From positions 56,354-120,353 of the forward strand of contig LNEL01000043.1 of NCBI GenBank assembly GCA_001464935.1: a DNA stretch of 64,000 nucleotides. The letters run 5' to 3'. The notes beneath the pieces were generated by a model. It had not been told where the DNA came from, did not search any database, and saw only the letters and a list, made by a program, of their open reading frames with translations. Of the stretch, positions 17,153 to 26,404 are shown piece by piece. This DNA comes from Gammaproteobacteria bacterium Ga0077536 (lineage in GTDB: Bacteria; Pseudomonadota; Gammaproteobacteria; Ga0077536). The translations under genes were made by a program, and so were the position numbers. Positions within the stretch are counted from its first letter, which is position 1, and each line of letters begins with the position of its first letter.

Positions 17153-18025
17153 ATGAAATTCGGCAAATACGGCGTATTCACCTTCACCGACGCAATGAAT
17201 GCGGCGCAGTGCGCCGAACTCGCACAGCGCGTCGAAGGTCTCGGCTATTCGACCTTGTGGTATCCGGAAGCCTTCAACTACGAAACCTTCGCAATCGGCG
17301 GCTACCTGCTGTCGCACAGCAAGAAACTCATCGTCGCCAGCGGCATCGCGAATATCTATGCACGCGATCCGGCGGCGTCCGTGATGGGCCACAACAGTCT
17401 GAACAGCCTGTACGGCGATCGTTTCGTGCTCGGCCTTGGCGTGTCGCATGCGCCGCTCGTCGCCGACATGCGGGGTCATCAGTACAAGCAGCCCGTCGCG
17501 ACGATGCGTGCCTATCTGGATGCGATGGATCAGGCGTGGACGGCCCTCGGCGCCGGGCAGACTGACAAGAAGCTCGTGCTCGCCGCGCTCGGACCGAACA
17601 TGAGCAAGCTGGCCGCCGAACGCACGCTCGGCGCCTTTCCGTACAACATCACGCCGGCGCAGGCCGCGATTTCCCGCGCGACGATGGGACCCGACGCGGC
17701 CGTCATCTGCGAACAGAAAGTCTGCCTCAGCACCGATCCCGTCGCGGCCCGCAAGGCCGCCCGCGCGGCGCTCGGCCCGTACCTGCCGTTGCCGAACTAT
17801 TACAAGAACTGGTTCCGGCTCGGTTTCGACGAGAGCGATCTGAAGGACGGCGGCAGCGATCGCCTGATGGACGCCATGGTGTTCTGGGGGGATGCCGCGC
17901 AGATCAAGACGAAGCTCGAGGCCTACTTCGACCAGGGGGCGGATCAGGTCGTGATTCAGCCGATCCGGGCGGACGGCCAGCCGGGCCCGTGCTGGGCGGC
18001 ACTGGAAGCACTGGCACCGGCCTGA
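17153..18025 (+). CDS. LLM class F420-dependent oxidoreductase (TIGR03620-like)
   Basis: 290 residues from MKFGKYGVFTFTDAM. It has STLWYPEAFNYETF, SGIANIYARDP, YGDRFVLGLGVSH and the C-terminal DQVVIQPIRADGQPG. YARDP and GLGVSH are typical of the F420-type branch. The ATG at 17153 begins the conserved core; the open frame upstream is compositionally biased and not conserved. It lies on the plus strand between the BaiN-like flavoprotein gene and an epoxide hydrolase gene. F420 is implied by family only; no F420 biosynthesis gene is in the window. Confidence 0.86.
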   Translation: MKFGKYGVFTFTDAMNAAQCAELAQRVEGLGYSTLWYPEAFNYETFAIGGYLLSHSKKLIVASGIANIYARDPAASVMGHNSLNSLYGDRFVLGLGVSHAPLVADMRGHQYKQPVATMRAYLDAMDQAWTALGAGQTDKKLVLAALGPNMSKLAAERTLGAFPYNITPAQAAISRATMGPDAAVICEQKVCLSTDPVAARKAARAALGPYLPLPNYYKNWFRLGFDESDLKDGGSDRLMDAMVFWGDAAQIKTKLEAYFDQGADQVVIQPIRADGQPGPCWAALEALAPA

Positions 18026-18113
18026 GGAATCAGCACCCGGTGGCGCACGGCGCGAGAGGTGCCGACGGGTGCATCGACGGCGGCATCGAACAACCATGAG
18101 AGGGGAGGCGTCC

Positions 18114-19256
18114 ATGAGCGAGATCAGGGAGTTCCGGTTCGACATACCCGAGGCAGACCTCGATGACCTCCGGCGACGGTTGGCCACCACGCGCTGGCCC
18201 GAGCGTGAAACGCCCGATGACTGGAGCCAGGGCATCCCGCTCGCCTACATGCGCGAAGTTGCCGAGTACTGGCAGACGCGCTACGACTGGCGTCGCGTCG
18301 AGCAGCGGCTGAACGGCTATCCCCAGTTCATCACCGAGATCGACGGGCTCGACATCCAGTTCATGCACGTACGCTCGAAGCATCCGCAGGCGATGCCGAT
18401 GGTGATGACGCACGGGTGGCCGGGCTCGGTGATCGAATTCCTGAAGGTCATCGATCCGCTCGTCGATCCGGTCGCCCATGGCGGCGACGCGCGTGACGCG
18501 TTCCACGTCGTCTGCCCGACGCTGCCGGGTTTCGGCTTTTCCGGCAAGCCGACGGCGCCGGGCTGGAAGATCCAGCGCATCGGACGCGCGTGGGGGCAGT
18601 TGATGGCGCGCCTCGGTTACGACCGCTGGGTCGCGCAGGGCGGGGACTGGGGATCGGCGGTGACGCATTGCATCGGCCTCAGCGAAACCGATCACTGCGC
18701 GGCGATTCACGTCAACATGCCGCTCGTCAGCCCGAGCCCGGCGCTGATGGAGAATCTGGATGAACTGGAACGCGCGGCGCTCGCGAGCTGGCAGCACTAC
18801 CAGGACTGGGATTCGGGTTATTCGAAAGAGCAGAGCACACGACCGCAGACGGTCGGCTACGGCCTCGTCGATTCGCCGGTCGCGCAGGCGGCGTGGATCA
18901 TCGAGAAGTTCTGGGCCTGGACCGACAGTGACGGTCACCCCGAGCACGTGCTGACGCGCGACGAACTGCTCGACAACGTGATGATGTACTGGCTGCCGGC
19001 CACGGGCGCATCGTCCGCGCGACTGTACTGGGAGAGCTTCTCCGTGCTCCTGCAGAAGCATCAGCAGATCACGATCCCGGCTGGCGTCAGCATCTTTCCG
19101 CGCGAAATCTTCCGCGCCTCGCGCCGCTGGTGCGAAGAGCGCTATCCGAAGCTGCTGCATCACAACGTGTTGCCGAAGGGCGGACATTTCGCGGCCTTCG
19201 AGCAGCCGGCCGTGTTCATCGACGAAGTGCGCACGACCTTCCGCCAGGTGCGCTGA
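18114..19256 (+). CDS. Epoxide hydrolase with EHN N-terminal domain
   Basis: 380 residues. The N-terminal 110 residues match the EHN domain (FRFDIPEADLDDLRRRLATT, LAYMREVAEYW). The alpha/beta core follows, with MTHGWPGSVIEF (oxyanion HGWPG), QGGDWGSAV carrying the nucleophilic aspartate, and PKGGHFAAFEQP carrying the histidine base. This is the microsomal-type epoxide hydrolase architecture, hydrolysing hydrophobic epoxides to diols. The ATG at 18114 has AGGGGAGG upstream. It is the second epoxide-hydrolase-type gene in the window and lies beside two LLM oxidoreductases. Confidence 0.92.
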   Translation: MSEIREFRFDIPEADLDDLRRRLATTRWPERETPDDWSQGIPLAYMREVAEYWQTRYDWRRVEQRLNGYPQFITEIDGLDIQFMHVRSKHPQAMPMVMTHGWPGSVIEFLKVIDPLVDPVAHGGDARDAFHVVCPTLPGFGFSGKPTAPGWKIQRIGRAWGQLMARLGYDRWVAQGGDWGSAVTHCIGLSETDHCAAIHVNMPLVSPSPALMENLDELERAALASWQHYQDWDSGYSKEQSTRPQTVGYGLVDSPVAQAAWIIEKFWAWTDSDGHPEHVLTRDELLDNVMMYWLPATGASSARLYWESFSVLLQKHQQITIPAGVSIFPREIFRASRRWCEERYPKLLHHNVLPKGGHFAAFEQPAVFIDEVRTTFRQVR

Positions 19257-19260
19257 TACC

Positions 19261-19314
19261 ACGACGCCGACGTCGAAGGGTGCCAGCCACGCGCTTCGAC
19301 GTCGGCCCCGTCGT
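19261..19314. terminator. Long GC hairpin between convergent genes
   Basis: The arm CCGACGTCGAAG at 19267-19278 pairs perfectly with CTTCGACGTCGG at 19294-19305 around a 15-base loop. ACGACG before and CGTCGT after extend the stem beyond a three-base bulge. It lies just past the epoxide hydrolase stop and 72 bases before the convergent Lrp-type stop, as expected for a bidirectional terminator. There is no U-run, so intrinsic termination is uncertain. Confidence 0.55.
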
Positions 19315-19385
19315 GCGCCGCAGCCACCGACTATGGCCGGCGGTTGACGGCGCCGGCAGGCGATGCGGATCAGCGACGTGCCCGA

Positions 19386-19856
19386 TCAGTCGCCGAGGGT
19401 CGGAATGAAGCTGGTTTCCTTGACCTCTTCCATCACCACGTAGCTGTGTGACTGGGCCGGCACTGACACCTTCTTCAGGATGTCGCCGAGCAGGTCGCGA
19501 TACTCCGACATGTTGTGCAGGCGGGCCTTCACGAGGTAGTCGAAGCTGCCCGAGACAAGATGGCATTCCATCACCTCCGGCATGCCCAGCAGTTCCCTGC
19601 GCACCCGGTCGAAGACCTCGCCGGATTTCTGCGCGAGCGTGATCTCCACGAACACCAGCAGCGACCGGCCCAGGGCCTGCGGCGCCACGCGGGCGTGATA
19701 GCCCGTGATGACTCCGTTGCGTTCCATGCGCTTCACGCGCTCGGCACAGGGCGAGGTCGACAAGCCGATCTTCTCCCCCAGTTCGGTCATCGACATCCGT
19801 CCGTTGCGCTGCAGGACATCGAGGATTCTGCGGTCGGTGCGGTCGAGTGCAGGCAT
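19386..19856 (-). CDS. Lrp/AsnC-family transcriptional regulator (likely regulator of dadAX)
   Basis: 156 residues with an N-terminal winged helix-turn-helix (LDRTDRRILDVLQRNGRMSM, LGEKIGLSTSPCAERVKRME) and a C-terminal RAM/AsnC ligand domain (VMECHLVSGSFDYLVKARL). This is the normal size for Lrp. The ATG at 19856 is chosen because GGAG lies 11 bases upstream; a GTG at 19868 has no ribosome site. It is divergent from dadA, and in Pseudomonas and enterics Lrp-type proteins control dadAX in response to alanine or leucine. Regulation of dadAX here is inferred from position. Confidence 0.92.
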   Translation of the reverse strand: MPALDRTDRRILDVLQRNGRMSMTELGEKIGLSTSPCAERVKRMERNGVITGYHARVAPQALGRSLLVFVEITLAQKSGEVFDRVRRELLGMPEVMECHLVSGSFDYLVKARLHNMSEYRDLLGDILKKVSVPAQSHSYVVMEEVKETSFIPTLGD

Positions 19857-19985
19857 TTTTGCGGTCACTCCGGTTCAGGCCATGGTCTTTCAGCAATCTT
19901 AGCTTCAGAAGGCCACTAATTCAGGGAATTCGTCTGCGATAGCTCACATAAACTTCATGTAAAGATTGCTTGTGGAGAGCTTTGC
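19857..19985. promoter_or_regulatory. Divergent regulatory region of the Lrp-type gene and dadAX
   Basis: This AT-richer 129-base gap separates the divergent regulator and dadA starts. It includes a stretch around 19945-19970 (ACATAAACTTCATGTAAAGA) where ACAT and ATGT repeat in inverted orientation. This is a plausible Lrp-type operator or -10 region. GGAGAG lies before the dadA ATG. No exact promoter is asserted. Confidence 0.5.
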
Positions 19986-21296
19986 ATGAAAGTCATCGTT
20001 CTGGGCGGCGGCGTCGTGGGGATCACGACCGCGTACTACCTGGCCCGTGCCGGCGCCGAGGTCCACGTGCTCGACCGGCAACCCGGCGCGGCGCTGGAAA
20101 CGAGCTTCGCGAACGCCGGGCAGGTATCGCCTGGCTATTCGACGCCGTGGGCCGCGCCGGGGATTCCCCTGAAGGCGGTCAAGTGGCTGTTCCAGCGGCA
20201 TGCGCCGCTGGCCCTGCGTGCCGACGGCAGCCTGTTCCAGCTGCGCTGGATCGCCTCGATGCTCCGCCACTGCACCGCCGGGCGCTACGCGGTGAACAAG
20301 GAACGCATGATGCGGGTCGCCGAATACAGCCGGCACTGCCTGCGCCAGTTGCGTGCGGACACCGGTCTCGATTACGAGCACCGCACCGGCGGCACGCTGC
20401 AGGTGTTCCGCACCCAGTCCCAGCTCGACGCCGTCGCGCGTGACATCGAAGTCCTGCGTGAGTGCGGCGTGCCCTTTGAAGTGCTGGACCGGGCGGGACT
20501 TGCCGTGGCCGAGCCAGCGCTGGCGCTGTCCAAAGCGCGTCTCGTCGGCGGCCTGCGCCTGCCGAATGACGAAACCGGCGATTGCCACCTGTTCACGACG
20601 CGCCTCGCCGAGCGCGCGCGGTCGCTGGGGGTGCAGTTCCATTACGGTGTTGCCGTGCGTCGACTCGCTTTCGATGCCGGCGCCATCAACGGCATCGAAC
20701 TCGCGGGACCTGCGCGCGGGATGCTGCGTGCGGATCGCTACGTCCTGGCCTTCGGCAGTTACTCGCGCGCGCTGCTTAAGCCGCTCGGTCTCGACATCCC
20801 GGTCTACCCGGTCAAGGGCTACTCGCTGACCATTCCGCTGCGCGACGCGTCACTGTCACCGGTCTCGACGGTGCTGGACGAAACCTACAAGGTCGCGTTG
20901 ACGCGCTTCGAGCGGCGCATCCGGGTCGGTGGCATGGCGGAACTCGCGGGTTTCGATCTGACGCTGAACCCGCGACGCCGCGCGACCCTGGAGATGGTGG
21001 CAGGTGATCTGTTCCCGGGTGGCGATCTGCCGGCGGCGGAGTTCTGGACCGGGCTGCGGCCGATGACACCGGACGGCACGCCGATCATCGGTGCCACGCG
21101 TTACGACAACCTGTTCCTGAACACCGGCCACGGCACCCTGGGCTGGACGATGGCCTGCGGCTCCGGACAACTGCTCGCCGATCAGATCATCGGCCGCAGG
21201 CCGGCCATCGACGTCAGCGGACTGGCCCTGGACCGCTACGCCCGGCCGGCACCTGTGCGCGAACCCGCCCGACGTCCGGCCGAGGTGTCCGCATGA
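19986..21296 (+). CDS. dadA: D-amino acid dehydrogenase DadA
   Basis: 436 residues, the usual DadA length. It has the N-terminal FAD motif [23 protein letters not shown], the DadA-typical [22 protein letters not shown] segment, [12 protein letters not shown], and the C-terminal [14 protein letters not shown] with [16 protein letters not shown]. The enzyme oxidises D-amino acids, mainly D-alanine, to keto acids and ammonia and passes electrons to the quinone pool at the inner membrane. dadX overlaps its stop by four bases, and an Lrp-type regulator is divergent. Together they convert L-alanine via D-alanine to pyruvate. Confidence 0.96.
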   Translation: MKVIVLGGGVVGITTAYYLARAGAEVHVLDRQPGAALETSFANAGQVSPGYSTPWAAPGIPLKAVKWLFQRHAPLALRADGSLFQLRWIASMLRHCTAGRYAVNKERMMRVAEYSRHCLRQLRADTGLDYEHRTGGTLQVFRTQSQLDAVARDIEVLRECGVPFEVLDRAGLAVAEPALALSKARLVGGLRLPNDETGDCHLFTTRLAERARSLGVQFHYGVAVRRLAFDAGAINGIELAGPARGMLRADRYVLAFGSYSRALLKPLGLDIPVYPVKGYSLTIPLRDASLSPVSTVLDETYKVALTRFERRIRVGGMAELAGFDLTLNPRRRATLEMVAGDLFPGGDLPAAEFWTGLRPMTPDGTPIIGATRYDNLFLNTGHGTLGWTMACGSGQLLADQIIGRRPAIDVSGLALDRYARPAPVREPARRPAEVSA

Positions 21297-22390
21297 GCCG
21301 CCCGGCGCGTGCGCGCATCGATCTCGACGCGCTTCGCCACAATTATCTGCGCGCGCGCGAACTCCATCGTGGCCGCGCCGTGGCGGTGGTGAAGGCCAAT
21401 GCCTACGGACACGACGCCGTGCGCTGCGCACACGCACTGGAGCCGGTGGCGGACGCCTTCGCCGTGGCATTCCTGAGCGAAGCGATCACCTTGCGCGAAG
21501 CCGGCATTCGCGCCCCGATCCTCCTGCTCGAAGGTGCGTTCACGGCGGCCGAACTCGAACGCGCGAGCCAGCTCGGGATCTGGACGGTGGTCCATCACGA
21601 GGAACAGGTGCGGATGATCGAGCGCGCCCCGTTCAACTGCACGCGGCTGCAGGTGTGGCTCAAAATCGATACGGGCATGCGGCGCGCGGGCGTACCCGCC
21701 GCGCAGGCACGGGCGTACCACGAGCGCCTGCGCGCGACCGACCGGGTCGCCGCGATCACCCTGATGAGTCATTTCGCGCGGGCCGACGAAACCGCGGTCG
21801 ACACCACGCTGACCCAGATCGCGTCCTTCGACGCCGCGACCGCCGGCCTCGACGGCCCGCGCAGCCTCGCCAACTCGGCGGCTGTGCTGGCCTGGCCCCA
21901 GGCGCGACGGGACTGGGCCAGGCCCGGCATCCTGCTCTACGGCGTCGATCCGACGGGCCTCACGCAGCACGATCTGAGGCCGGTCATGGCGCTCAGCAGC
22001 GAAGTGTTCGCTGAACGCTCACTCGCGGCCGGCGAGGCGCTCGGCTATGGCGGCAGTTTCGTCGCCGAGCGGCCGTTGCGCGTCGGCCTCGTGGCGATGG
22101 GCTACGGTGACGGCTACCCGGGGCGCGCGCCCACGGGCACGCCGGTCGCCGTCGACGGGCAGCGCACGCGGGTGCTCGGACGCGTGTCGATGGACATGAT
22201 GGCGGTGGACCTGACCGCATTGCCAGGGGCGGGACCAGGGAGTCACGTCGAACTGTGGGGAGCGCGGATCCCGGTCGCAGAAGTCGCCGCCAGCGCCGGC
22301 CTGCTACCGTACGAGCTCTTGTGCAACGTCAAACGCGTGCCGGTCGAACACGTCGAAGCGGCGGTCGCCTACGCGAACACGGGTACATGA
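21293..22390 (+). CDS. dadX: Alanine racemase, catabolic DadX type
   Basis: 365 residues. The PLP lysine lies in [32 protein letters not shown] and NSAAVLAWP follow, and the second-base tyrosine and substrate pocket lie in ALGYGGSF and [16 protein letters not shown], with [15 protein letters not shown]. The length and sequence fit alanine racemases. The start overlaps the dadA stop (ATGA), marking the catabolic isoform that supplies D-alanine to DadA rather than the housekeeping Alr. It could also feed cell-wall D-alanine. No other racemase is in the window. Confidence 0.95.
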   Translation: MSRPARARIDLDALRHNYLRARELHRGRAVAVVKANAYGHDAVRCAHALEPVADAFAVAFLSEAITLREAGIRAPILLLEGAFTAAELERASQLGIWTVVHHEEQVRMIERAPFNCTRLQVWLKIDTGMRRAGVPAAQARAYHERLRATDRVAAITLMSHFARADETAVDTTLTQIASFDAATAGLDGPRSLANSAAVLAWPQARRDWARPGILLYGVDPTGLTQHDLRPVMALSSEVFAERSLAAGEALGYGGSFVAERPLRVGLVAMGYGDGYPGRAPTGTPVAVDGQRTRVLGRVSMDMMAVDLTALPGAGPGSHVELWGARIPVAEVAASAGLLPYELLCNVKRVPVEHVEAAVAYANTGT

Positions 22391-22547
22391 GCCGGGTTGT
22401 CAGGCGCGCGCGAGGGCGCGGGTTCGGATAGTGACGGGCCCGTTCCGGCCGCGCGCCGGCTCGTACTGAACCGCGGGCTGTGGCAGGATTCCGGGCGCGC
22501 CGTGCGTCCGAGGTGACGGCGTTCCTTCCATAGCTGCAGAGTGCCCC

Positions 22548-23735
22548 ATGAACCAGGTAGTCATCGTCGACAATATCCGCACCGGCCTCGCGAAGGCCCA
22601 TCGCGGCACCTTCAATCTCACCCGCGCCGATGAACTCGTCGCCCACTGCATCGATGCACTGCTCGCGCGCAACCCGGCGCTCGATGCGGCCGAGGTCGAC
22701 GACGTCGTGGTCGGCATTGCGCGTCAGATCGGCGAACAGTCCGGCAATCTCGCCCGTCACGGTGTCGCGCTGTCGAAACTGCCGCTGTCGGTCGGCGCGG
22801 CGACGCTGAGCCGGGCCTGCTCGTCGGGTCTGAACGCAATCTCGATGGCCGCGACGCAGATCATGAGCGGCTGCGCCGAAGTCGCGCTGGCCGGCGGTGT
22901 CGAGTCGATTTCGGGCCTCGAGCGCGGCACGCCCGCGAAGTTCGACGATCACCCGCGGCTGCTGGCCGAACTGCCGTCGATCTACATGCCGATGGGCAAC
23001 ACCGCCGAAGTCGTCGCCCGCCGTTACAACGTCAGCCGCGAAGCGCAGGATGCGTATTCCGTGCAGAGCCAGCAGCGCTATGCCGCGGCGGTCGACGCCG
23101 GCTACATCGCCGACGAAATCGCGCCGATGACGGTCAAATGGCGCAAGGTCATCAGCAAGGACACCAAGGAAACCGCGATCGTCGAGGGCACGGTCGATCG
23201 CGACGAGTGCAATCGCCCGGACACGACCGTCCAGGCGCTGTCGTCGCTGCCGCCGGCGTTCGAAGCGGGCGGCTCGGTGACTGCCGGCAACTCCTCGCAG
23301 CTGTCGGACGGTGCGTCGATGACATTGCTGATGTCCGAACGCCGCGCGATGCAGCTGGGTCTGACGCCGCTCGCGTACTTCCGCGGATTCGCGGTCGCGG
23401 GCTGCGATCCGGACGAGATGGGCATCGGCCCCGTGTTCGCGATTCCGAAGCTGCTGAAGGTCAAGGGCCTGACACTCGCCGACATCGATCTCGTCGAGCT
23501 CAACGAAGCCTTCGCCTCGCAGTGCCTGTACTGCCGCGACGCGCTCGACATCGACAACGCGATCTACAACGTCAACGGCGGTTCGATCGCGATCGGCCAT
23601 CCGTTCGGCATGACGGGCTCGCGCATGACCGGCGTGGTCATCCGGGAGCTGCGTCGGCGCAAGAAGAAGCTCGGCATCGTATCGATGTGCATCGGCAAGG
23701 GCATGGGCGCGGCGGGCCTGTTCGAAGCCTGCTGA
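22548..23735 (+). CDS. Acetyl-CoA C-acyltransferase (thiolase)
   Basis: 395 residues, typical of degradative thiolases. The nucleophilic cysteine is in LSRACSSGLNAI (about residue 88). NEAFASQ, the catalytic histidine in IAIGHPFGMTGSRM, and the second cysteine in VSMCIGKGMGAAG complete the active site. It would cleave 3-ketoacyl-CoA to acetyl-CoA in beta-oxidation, or make acetoacetyl-CoA. It stands alone between dadX and a TerB-like gene, so its chain-length role is unclear. Acyl-CoA ligase and crotonase genes lie 6-8 kb downstream. Confidence 0.94.
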   Translation: MNQVVIVDNIRTGLAKAHRGTFNLTRADELVAHCIDALLARNPALDAAEVDDVVVGIARQIGEQSGNLARHGVALSKLPLSVGAATLSRACSSGLNAISMAATQIMSGCAEVALAGGVESISGLERGTPAKFDDHPRLLAELPSIYMPMGNTAEVVARRYNVSREAQDAYSVQSQQRYAAAVDAGYIADEIAPMTVKWRKVISKDTKETAIVEGTVDRDECNRPDTTVQALSSLPPAFEAGGSVTAGNSSQLSDGASMTLLMSERRAMQLGLTPLAYFRGFAVAGCDPDEMGIGPVFAIPKLLKVKGLTLADIDLVELNEAFASQCLYCRDALDIDNAIYNVNGGSIAIGHPFGMTGSRMTGVVIRELRRRKKKLGIVSMCIGKGMGAAGLFEAC

Positions 23736-23797
23736 AACGGTGGCGGCGTCGCGCGCGGGGTGGGCATGCCATCCCGCGCGGGATGCTCGCCGCTCCC

Positions 23798-24124
23798 TCA
23801 CATCATCAGCTGACTCAGCAGCACCAGGCTTTCGCGTTCCTGCGGCGACACCTGGTCATCCGACGCGACCAAGCGCCCCATCGCTTCGATGAAGAGCTGG
23901 CGATGCTCGGCCGGAATGTCCGACGGATCGACTTCGTCCGGTGCCGGCGGCACTTCGAGCCACGCCCACACCTGCTTGCGCTCGGCGTCGGTGAAATGCA
24001 GGCGGCGGATGCAGTCGGCGACGAACAGTTTTTCCTCGCCGCTGACCTGCAGGTCGGCCCACGCAAACGCACAGACGAATTTCATCAGTTGCAGCCGCTC
24101 GGCTGGGTTCAGGTCTTCGAACAT
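23798..24124 (-). CDS. TerB-family (tellurite resistance TerB-like) helical protein
   Basis: 108 residues, all helical. LQLMKFVCAFAWADLQVSGEE resembles the first TerB helix pair with its acidic ADLQVSGEE metal-binding-like motif, and LVASDDQVSPQERESLVLL repeats it near the C terminus. TerB-like proteins (also DjlA-N domain) bind divalent metal near membranes and are often stand-alone. No other ter gene is present, so a real tellurite role is unlikely. It is convergent with the thiolase gene. Confidence 0.75.
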   Translation of the reverse strand: MFEDLNPAERLQLMKFVCAFAWADLQVSGEEKLFVADCIRRLHFTDAERKQVWAWLEVPPAPDEVDPSDIPAEHRQLFIEAMGRLVASDDQVSPQERESLVLLSQLMM

Positions 24125-24266
24125 TGGGCACCGGTCGATTGTGAATCAGCGACCAGTGTACCGTGCGCACCGCAGTGGCGGCGCTGGCAGGTCCAGGCAT
24201 GGCCTGCGTCAGGGCCAGAGGACGACCGACGTCCGGCTCTCCCGGTCGTGCCGGGGCACGCGCCCG

Positions 24267-24737
24267 TCACGGAGCGGGCGAATCCCCGCCGCCGTCACAA
24301 TGGCCGACGCGTGTCGCCTCGACGCGCTGCGAGAACGTCATGTTCTTGCCGCCCATCTTGACCTCCAATTGACCGATGAGTCCGTGCGTCCCCGCGCGCA
24401 ACTCCACCGTGCCCGTGGCCACGCGCGCGCTGGCGCAGACCAGCACGAGCCGCGTGTGCGCGGCCTGCCGGCTCGCGTAGCCGAAGGTGCAGCCGTTGAG
24501 GGCCGGTTGGCGCATCACGGGGAAGAGGGCGCGTGCGTCGTCGGTCGCGATGCAGCGCGTCTCGCGGGTGATCGTCCGCCGCATTTCCTCGAGATGCGGC
24601 AGTTGCAGGCGTGAGGCGAGTTCGTAGCGGCCGCCGGGGAAGATCGCGGCTGCGGGTGCGGCCGGCGTTGCCGCGATCAGCGCGGGCGCGAGGACGGCGG
24701 CGTGGCGCCAGGTCAGCGCGCGGTGTGAGGTCGGCAT
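24267..24737 (-). CDS. Secreted DUF3617-like hypothetical protein
   Basis: 156 residues with a signal peptide (hydrophobic AAVLAPALIAATPAAPAAA). The mature part starts FPGGRYELASRLQLP and contains three cysteines (ETRCIATD, NGCTFGYA, VLVCASA), ending VEATRVGHCDG. The layout of an early G-x-Y/W strand, a C-x(n)-C pair and a late RVGHC resembles the DUF3617 family of periplasmic proteins. That assignment rests on recall of the pattern. It is divergent from the HDAC-like gene; no function is known. Confidence 0.6.
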   Translation of the reverse strand: MPTSHRALTWRHAAVLAPALIAATPAAPAAAIFPGGRYELASRLQLPHLEEMRRTITRETRCIATDDARALFPVMRQPALNGCTFGYASRQAAHTRLVLVCASARVATGTVELRAGTHGLIGQLEVKMGGKNMTFSQRVEATRVGHCDGGGDSPAP

Positions 24738-24837
24738 GATTGATCCACCTTCGACAGTTGCACGACGGTAGCGCGCGGGCGGACGTGAGGCACTCCGCTT
24801 CTTGCGCCGTCGCGGACGCGCTGCCTATCGTTGACGG

Positions 24838-25878
24838 ATGACTCGCACGACGACTTTTCAGCGCGCGCGCCGGCTGGTGCTGCACGCAGGGGCGGCGACG
24901 CTGCTGACAGGCATGCTGCCGCGCGCGCATGGGCGCGAGCCGGGAGTCGAACTCTGCGTCGACCCGGCGCTCGCGGCCTATGGCTTCCCGCCGCCGCATC
25001 CGTTCGGGACCGATCGACAGGCGGCGTTCCTGCGCGAGGCGATGGCAGCGGGCCTGCCTGAACGCACGACGCTGGCGCCTTCGCGGGTGGCCGACGACGC
25101 GGAAATCGCGCGCTTTCACGCCCCGTCCCACCTCGCGCGGGTGCGCAGTGCGCCAGCGGCGGGGCTCGCGTTCCTCGACGACGGGGACACGCCCGTGTTC
25201 CCCGGCATGCACGAGGCAGCCGCGCGGGTCGTCGGCACGGCACTGGACAGCCTCGCGCGAATCGTCGCGGGCCGCACGCGCTGCAGCCTGCAGCCGATCG
25301 GCGGCCTGCACCACGCGGCGCGCGCGGCGGCGGCCGGCTTCTGTGTCTACAACGACATCGGCGTGGTGATCGAGACGCTGCGCAGCGTGCACGCCATCGA
25401 GCGCATCGCGTACGTCGACATCGATGCCCATCACGGCGACGGCGTGTTCTATGCGTACGAGGACGATCCGGCGCTGATTCTCGCCGATCTGCACCAGGAC
25501 AGCCGAACGCTCTATCCCGGCAGTGGCCGGCCCGAGGAAACCGGCCGCGGCGCGGCGCGCGGCACCAAACTGAACATCGAGTTGCCGCCCGGCACCGGCG
25601 ACGCGGCGTTCATCGCGGCCTTCGCGCGCGTGGAAACCCACCTGGCGCGCTTCGAGCCGCAGTTCTTCCTGTTCCAGTGTGGTGCCGACAGCCTCGACGG
25701 CGATCCGATCGCCCAGCTCGCACTGAGCCCCGCCGCGCATGCCGGTGCGGCACGTCGGCTGTTGGCGCTGGCGCGATGGTACGCCGGCGGACGCCTGATG
25801 GCCTTCGGGGGCGGCGGCTATCGCCGCGACAATCTCGCCCGCGCGTGGACCGCGGTCCTGCGCGAACTGCTGGCCTGA
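24838..25878 (+). CDS. Histone-deacetylase-superfamily hydrolase with possible export signal
   Basis: 346 residues. Core HDAC motifs are present: PIGGLHHAARAAAAGFCVYND (tandem active-site histidines), IAYVDIDAHHGDGVFYAY (zinc Asp-x-His), QCGADSLDGDP (second zinc aspartate), and MAFGGGGYRRDN with the transition-state tyrosine. Such bacterial enzymes deacetylate acetoin-utilisation targets, polyamines or acetylated amines. Unusually, about 35 residues precede the normal start of the fold, with a twin arginine (RARRLVLHAG) and a hydrophobic stretch (AATLLTGML), resembling a Tat-type signal. A secreted polyamine or amidohydrolase role is possible but unproved. Confidence 0.88.
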   Translation: MTRTTTFQRARRLVLHAGAATLLTGMLPRAHGREPGVELCVDPALAAYGFPPPHPFGTDRQAAFLREAMAAGLPERTTLAPSRVADDAEIARFHAPSHLARVRSAPAAGLAFLDDGDTPVFPGMHEAAARVVGTALDSLARIVAGRTRCSLQPIGGLHHAARAAAAGFCVYNDIGVVIETLRSVHAIERIAYVDIDAHHGDGVFYAYEDDPALILADLHQDSRTLYPGSGRPEETGRGAARGTKLNIELPPGTGDAAFIAAFARVETHLARFEPQFFLFQCGADSLDGDPIAQLALSPAAHAGAARRLLALARWYAGGRLMAFGGGGYRRDNLARAWTAVLRELLA

Positions 25879-25899
25879 CGCCGACCGGTTGACGCGGTC

Positions 25900-26151
25900 T
25901 CAGCCGTCGCGGTTGCCGCTGGCGGACGCCTTCATCGCGTCCCAGAAGGCCTTCTGCATGCCGTCGATCGACTGCAGGTTGGCGGGCAGATAGGGCTTCA
26001 TCAGGCTCAGCGGGTCGAAGCCAGCCACCCCTTTCATCATCTGTTCCTGGATCTGGGCCATCATCTGCTGCTGCAGCGGCTCGACGTCCGGGAGGCCGAA
26101 AAAAGTCCGCAATTCCTGCGGGGTCACGTCGATGTCCAACTTGATGTTCAT
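25900..26151 (-). CDS. DUF6489-family small protein
   Basis: 83 residues, starting [27 protein letters not shown] and continuing with a Met/Gln-rich helix ([15 protein letters not shown]) and [12 protein letters not shown]. The opening strand and GLPDV segment match the small DUF6489 family as I recall it. The ATG at 26151 is preferred; longer open sequence upstream is non-conserved. It is convergent with the HDAC-like gene and divergent from rhlB. Small helical proteins of this kind are often linked to phasins or granules, but no function is established. Confidence 0.7.
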   Translation of the reverse strand: MNIKLDIDVTPQELRTFFGLPDVEPLQQQMMAQIQEQMMKGVAGFDPLSLMKPYLPANLQSIDGMQKAFWDAMKASASGNRDG

Positions 26152-26404
26152 GGCAGCTCCTGTGGCAGGGCCGGACAGCGGCCCGCCTGTTCTTTTACCG
26201 AAAGGGCGGGCACGACGTCCACTGGCGCGCCGCGCGGGGCCGTGCGCAACCGCACGGACGACCGGCCAACGCACGGGCAGGGGGGGGTGCTGGTGCCACT
26301 TCCGGCTTATACTCTCGTCCCACCGGGCCTGCGCCCGGTCTGGCCAGCGGGCCAGGCCGCCCGTCAAGCCGACTTTCGCCTCATGTCCGAGACCAGGATT
26401 CACA

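Noticed and set aside
23798..24124. Tellurite resistance operon
   Set aside because: Only a TerB-like domain is present; no terC, terD or terZ homologue adjoins it.
26152..26404. Upstream coding extension of rhlB to 26132
   Set aside because: The extension overlaps the divergent DUF6489 start and is not RhlB-like; GTG at 26405 aligns with the E. coli start.
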